Positions 61,740-64,000 of a stretch of 64,000 nucleotides of DNA are shown here, piece after piece. The position numbers and the translations under genes are program-made. Origin of the DNA: Azadirachta indica (lineage: Eukaryota > Streptophyta > Magnoliopsida > Sapindales > Meliaceae); contig CM040443.1 in assembly GCA_022749755.1 (NCBI GenBank), forward strand, positions 4,193,191-4,257,190, read 5' to 3'. How positions within the stretch are numbered: the stretch's first letter is position 1; the number at the start of each line of letters is the position of its first letter. The notes beneath the pieces are model-generated. The model saw nothing but the letters and a program-made list of their open reading frames with translations, was not told the origin of the DNA and did not search any database.

Positions 61740-62144
61740 TAAATATAGAAAATTGTGAATCGATTTGGGAGAACCGTTTGGGTTGAATTTGTTCAGTTAT
61801 ATGGACTATTATTGAAATTTGATTCGGTTCAGTTTGATTTTAAATTCAAAATAAAAAAGAACCAAATTAAAATTTAAAAATTAGTTAACAATAAAAATTT
61901 TGAAATTAAAAATTCTTAATATTATTATGTATTAATAATTTTTTAGTTATAAATATTACAAATTTAAATAAAGAATACAACAATTAAAACAAAATCAAAC
62001 CATAAACAAATTCAAAGTAAATTAAAACAAATTGATGTGAAACAACTGAAATTGATTCAGTTAATAAGAGTTCAATTTTAAATTGAAATTCGGTTCTATT
62101 CAATTTTATTGAAATTGAATCGAATATGATGTTACCCACCCCTA
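61740..62144 (-). mobile_element. Possible hAT-like non-autonomous fragment
   Basis: Read on the minus strand the right end starts TAGGGGTGGGTAACATC. This is close to the TAGGGGTG termini of many plant hAT-type elements, and is followed by GATTCAATTTC/CGAATTTCAATTT repeats typical of such elements. The other end, with GATTCGGTTCAG and GGGAGAACCG, has similar composition but no clear terminal repeat. Candidate 8-bp flanks (ATTATAAA and ATTGTAGA) match only partly. Left boundary is uncertain. Confidence 0.4.
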
Positions 62145-63223
62145 ATTGTAGATAAAGTTTGAATATAGATAAAGGAAAAAAAAAAAAAGCTCTAAAAAAT
62201 CATAATCTATTCCTTTTTTAATTTTACATTGCATGTCAAAATTACAAACACCTTGTTCATTAGTTTTCTTTAAATATTAATTTTAAAAATAACTTTAAAT
62301 ACTAATTTTAAAAATAAAGTTGTCCAATATATTCCTTTCAATACTTTTGTCTTCAAAAACTAAAAATTTTATTCAAATTTTAAATCAAAACTAGCTCTTC
62401 AAAAATAAATTTATTGCGTTATGAGATTTGTATTCAATACAAACTCATATTTGGAAATATTTACATAATATTTTAAAATGGAGTTTAATTGTCAAGTTAT
62501 TTTCTAGATTTAATTTTTTTTGATTAATCAGTATGAAATAAGGACTTTGAATTCATCATTTTGTGGAGGGTAGAATTTCATTCAGATTAATAACAATCAA
62601 GATAAATAAATTTCAAATATAATTAGTTCTTTTTATTATAATAATTTTTTTTTATATTTATAGTTGGACTTAGTTTTGGGCTTAGAAGGATGAGTGGGCT
62701 CGGTTTAGGAGAAACCGGGTTGGATCAAAACCGAGTTTGGGCTTGGTTGAAGCCGTCTCTAGACTCTAGTACAAGGTTTTGCTAATCTTGTCTTGCGAAA
62801 TGTTGTGTAATAAATTGAATTTTCGTAAGCGAAGTCTCAAAAAATTAAATAAAACATGTGACAATAAAGTGACGTGTAACACATTAATTATTATATTATT
62901 TTGTAAACAAGAGTTTGTATGTGTAGTATTATTTATGTGAAAAATTGAATAAGATAATGGAAAGTTAAAAATTATATAAAAAATTAGAGATTGAATGAAT
63001 AAATTGCGAAAAGTCAAAAAATGAACGGCACACAAGAAAATTTTTAGTCACCTATGTTGGTATTCATATTGTAAATGTTGAAAGAAAAATAAAATACAAT
63101 AAATAAAATAAAAATGAAATCCCTTTTGTGACCTTTATCTTGAAACTCTTCTATCCACAACTCAAAAAAACAAGAGTCTTCAATTTCTCTGTAATTTTAC
63201 ACAATATATTATCTCTAATTGCT
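62145..63223. other. Spacer upstream of the right-edge gene
   Basis: AT-rich, apart from a GC-richer patch at about 62665-62765 (GGGCTCGG, AACCGGGTTGG, AACCGAGTTTGGGC). That patch looks like the terminus of another element but could not be assigned. The last 150 bp should hold the promoter and leader of the gene starting at 63224. Confidence 0.35.
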
Positions 63224-64000
63224 ATGCTGAAGCAGATAGGATTAGGAAGATGGGCTACGCTATCCTCACCGGCTACGTTACCGGTATTCTTGGAGTCAAA
63301 AAGCACTTCTAGCAGAAGTGCTTTTACAGTTGACTTTGCCATTGATGAAGCTCTGAAGCTCAGAAACTATGGAAGAGTAGCAATAAGCATTCGTTGTGGG
63401 GCGAGGAGGAGAGTGAGATATGAGGATGAAGATGAAGAAGAATACGGACATAATGAGGAGATTGCGATGCTGGAATTGTATAGTCAGTCTGCTAGAGGAG
63501 AAGCGCTTCTTGTGCATGCTGTTTTGGATAAGCAGGACGTGGAAGTGCTTATTTTCAAGGTCAGCTCTTTTTTATCCTATGCCTTTTTTATTTTTTTGGG
63601 CTAATAAAATTTTCATTTTCTTTAAATGAAATTGATATTTAATTTGTAAATTCAATGTAATTTTTTTAAAAAACACAAACATATTACTCAAGGTTTTATT
63701 AACAATTTATATCAATGTTATTACCGCGCACCTTGAATTTTTTATCTCATTTTACGTTTACGTCATAGTATTTTGAGCTATTTTTTAAAATTAAAAATTC
63801 TATTTTCATATTATTATGTATTATTAATTATTAATTATTTATAATGGAAATATATTACAGGGATTTTCTTCAAGCTTGAGCCATGGAACATCAGCAGACC
63901 CATCAAAAAGTGTGCTTCCGGCAAGGGCAGTAATAAAATCAATAGACAGAATTAAAGGACCCTTTGATCCCTCTAATATTGAGTACATCGAGAAAGACCT
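63224..64000 (+). CDS. Conserved plant protein of unknown function, probably plastid-targeted (partial)
   Basis: Exon 1 runs 63224-63559 (donor AAG|GTCAGC) and exon 2 from 63861 (acceptor TTACAG) past the window edge, with phase-0 junction. The first ~50 residues, with few acidic groups and many Ser/Thr/Arg (RWATLSSPATLPVFLESKST), could be a transit peptide. An acidic stretch (YEDEDEEEYGHNEE) and then MLELYSQSARGEALLVHAVL, VEVLIFKGFSSSLSHGTSAD and ARAVIKSIDRIKGPFDPSNI follow. The last blocks are strongly conserved in plants and, as far as I recall, correspond to a family listed as DUF7734; that name should be checked. No catalytic motif is visible. I chose Met 63224 over the upstream in-frame Met because the extra leader is low-complexity and AT-rich. 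Confidence 0.7.

Noticed and set aside
1..64000. tRNA or rRNA genes
   Set aside because: No cloverleaf with proper A and B boxes or rRNA-like sequence was found by eye. A tRNAscan run would be decisive.
1..64000. A defence or hormone gene cluster acting as one system
   Set aside because: RDR1, SABATH, lectin and MAPKK families are all linked to defence, but the genes have different strands and promoters, and several are dead. Adjacency alone is not support.

Overview
The window is nuclear DNA of a flowering plant, most probably a core eudicot. The evidence is GT-AG introns throughout, strongly AT-rich intergenic DNA, plant-only gene families (SABATH methyltransferases, TBL acetyltransferases, type-B response regulators, RDR1), telo-box and TATA promoters, and hAT, Mutator-like, CACTA-like and LINE debris. 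A Citrus or other Sapindales source is only a guess. No bacterial, organellar or viral gene was recognised.

Layout. The left third (1-20.5 kb) is a rearranged accessory region. It holds a SABATH methyltransferase lacking its first exon (1.46-2.56 kb), a dead and an intact copy of a secreted legume-type lectin (4.44-5.35 and 7.49-8.40 kb), a 1.28-kb non-autonomous hAT element with a perfect 8-bp target duplication (8.62-9.90 kb) and LINE remnants (10.3-13.4 kb). A duplicated TBL-MAPKK block follows (12.4-18.2 kb) with one intact intronless TBL gene and two dead MAPKK copies, then an intact three-exon SABATH gene (19.19-20.48 kb).

The middle holds three complete minus-strand genes: RNA-dependent RNA polymerase 1 (21.25-26.28 kb, 1129 aa), aspartate-semialdehyde dehydrogenase (33.76-38.01 kb, seven exons, 376 aa) and a SEC14/CRAL-TRIO lipid-transfer protein (40.96-45.48 kb, six exons including a 37-nt micro-exon, 246 aa). 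Between RDR1 and ASADH lie 6 kb of repeats, including a third copy of the TBL 3' flank. A 1556-bp Mutator-like element with long inverted repeats and a perfect 9-bp target duplication sits just upstream of ASADH. A degraded long inverted repeat lies upstream of the SEC14 gene.

The right third has a type-B response regulator on the minus strand (49.32-53.51 kb), in which one missing base truncates the last exon in this sequence. About 9 kb of AT-rich DNA with repeats follows. The window ends inside a plus-strand gene for a conserved plant protein of unknown function (from 63.22 kb).

The genes do not form a pathway. RDR1 (antiviral silencing), the SABATH enzymes (possible hormone or volatile methylation), the lectin and the MAPKK remnants are all from defence-related families, but their adjacency is not evidence of joint action. 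I found no convincing new biological system. The best leads are the response-regulator frameshift, the TBL-MAPKK block with an empty TBL site, and the well-bounded transposons.
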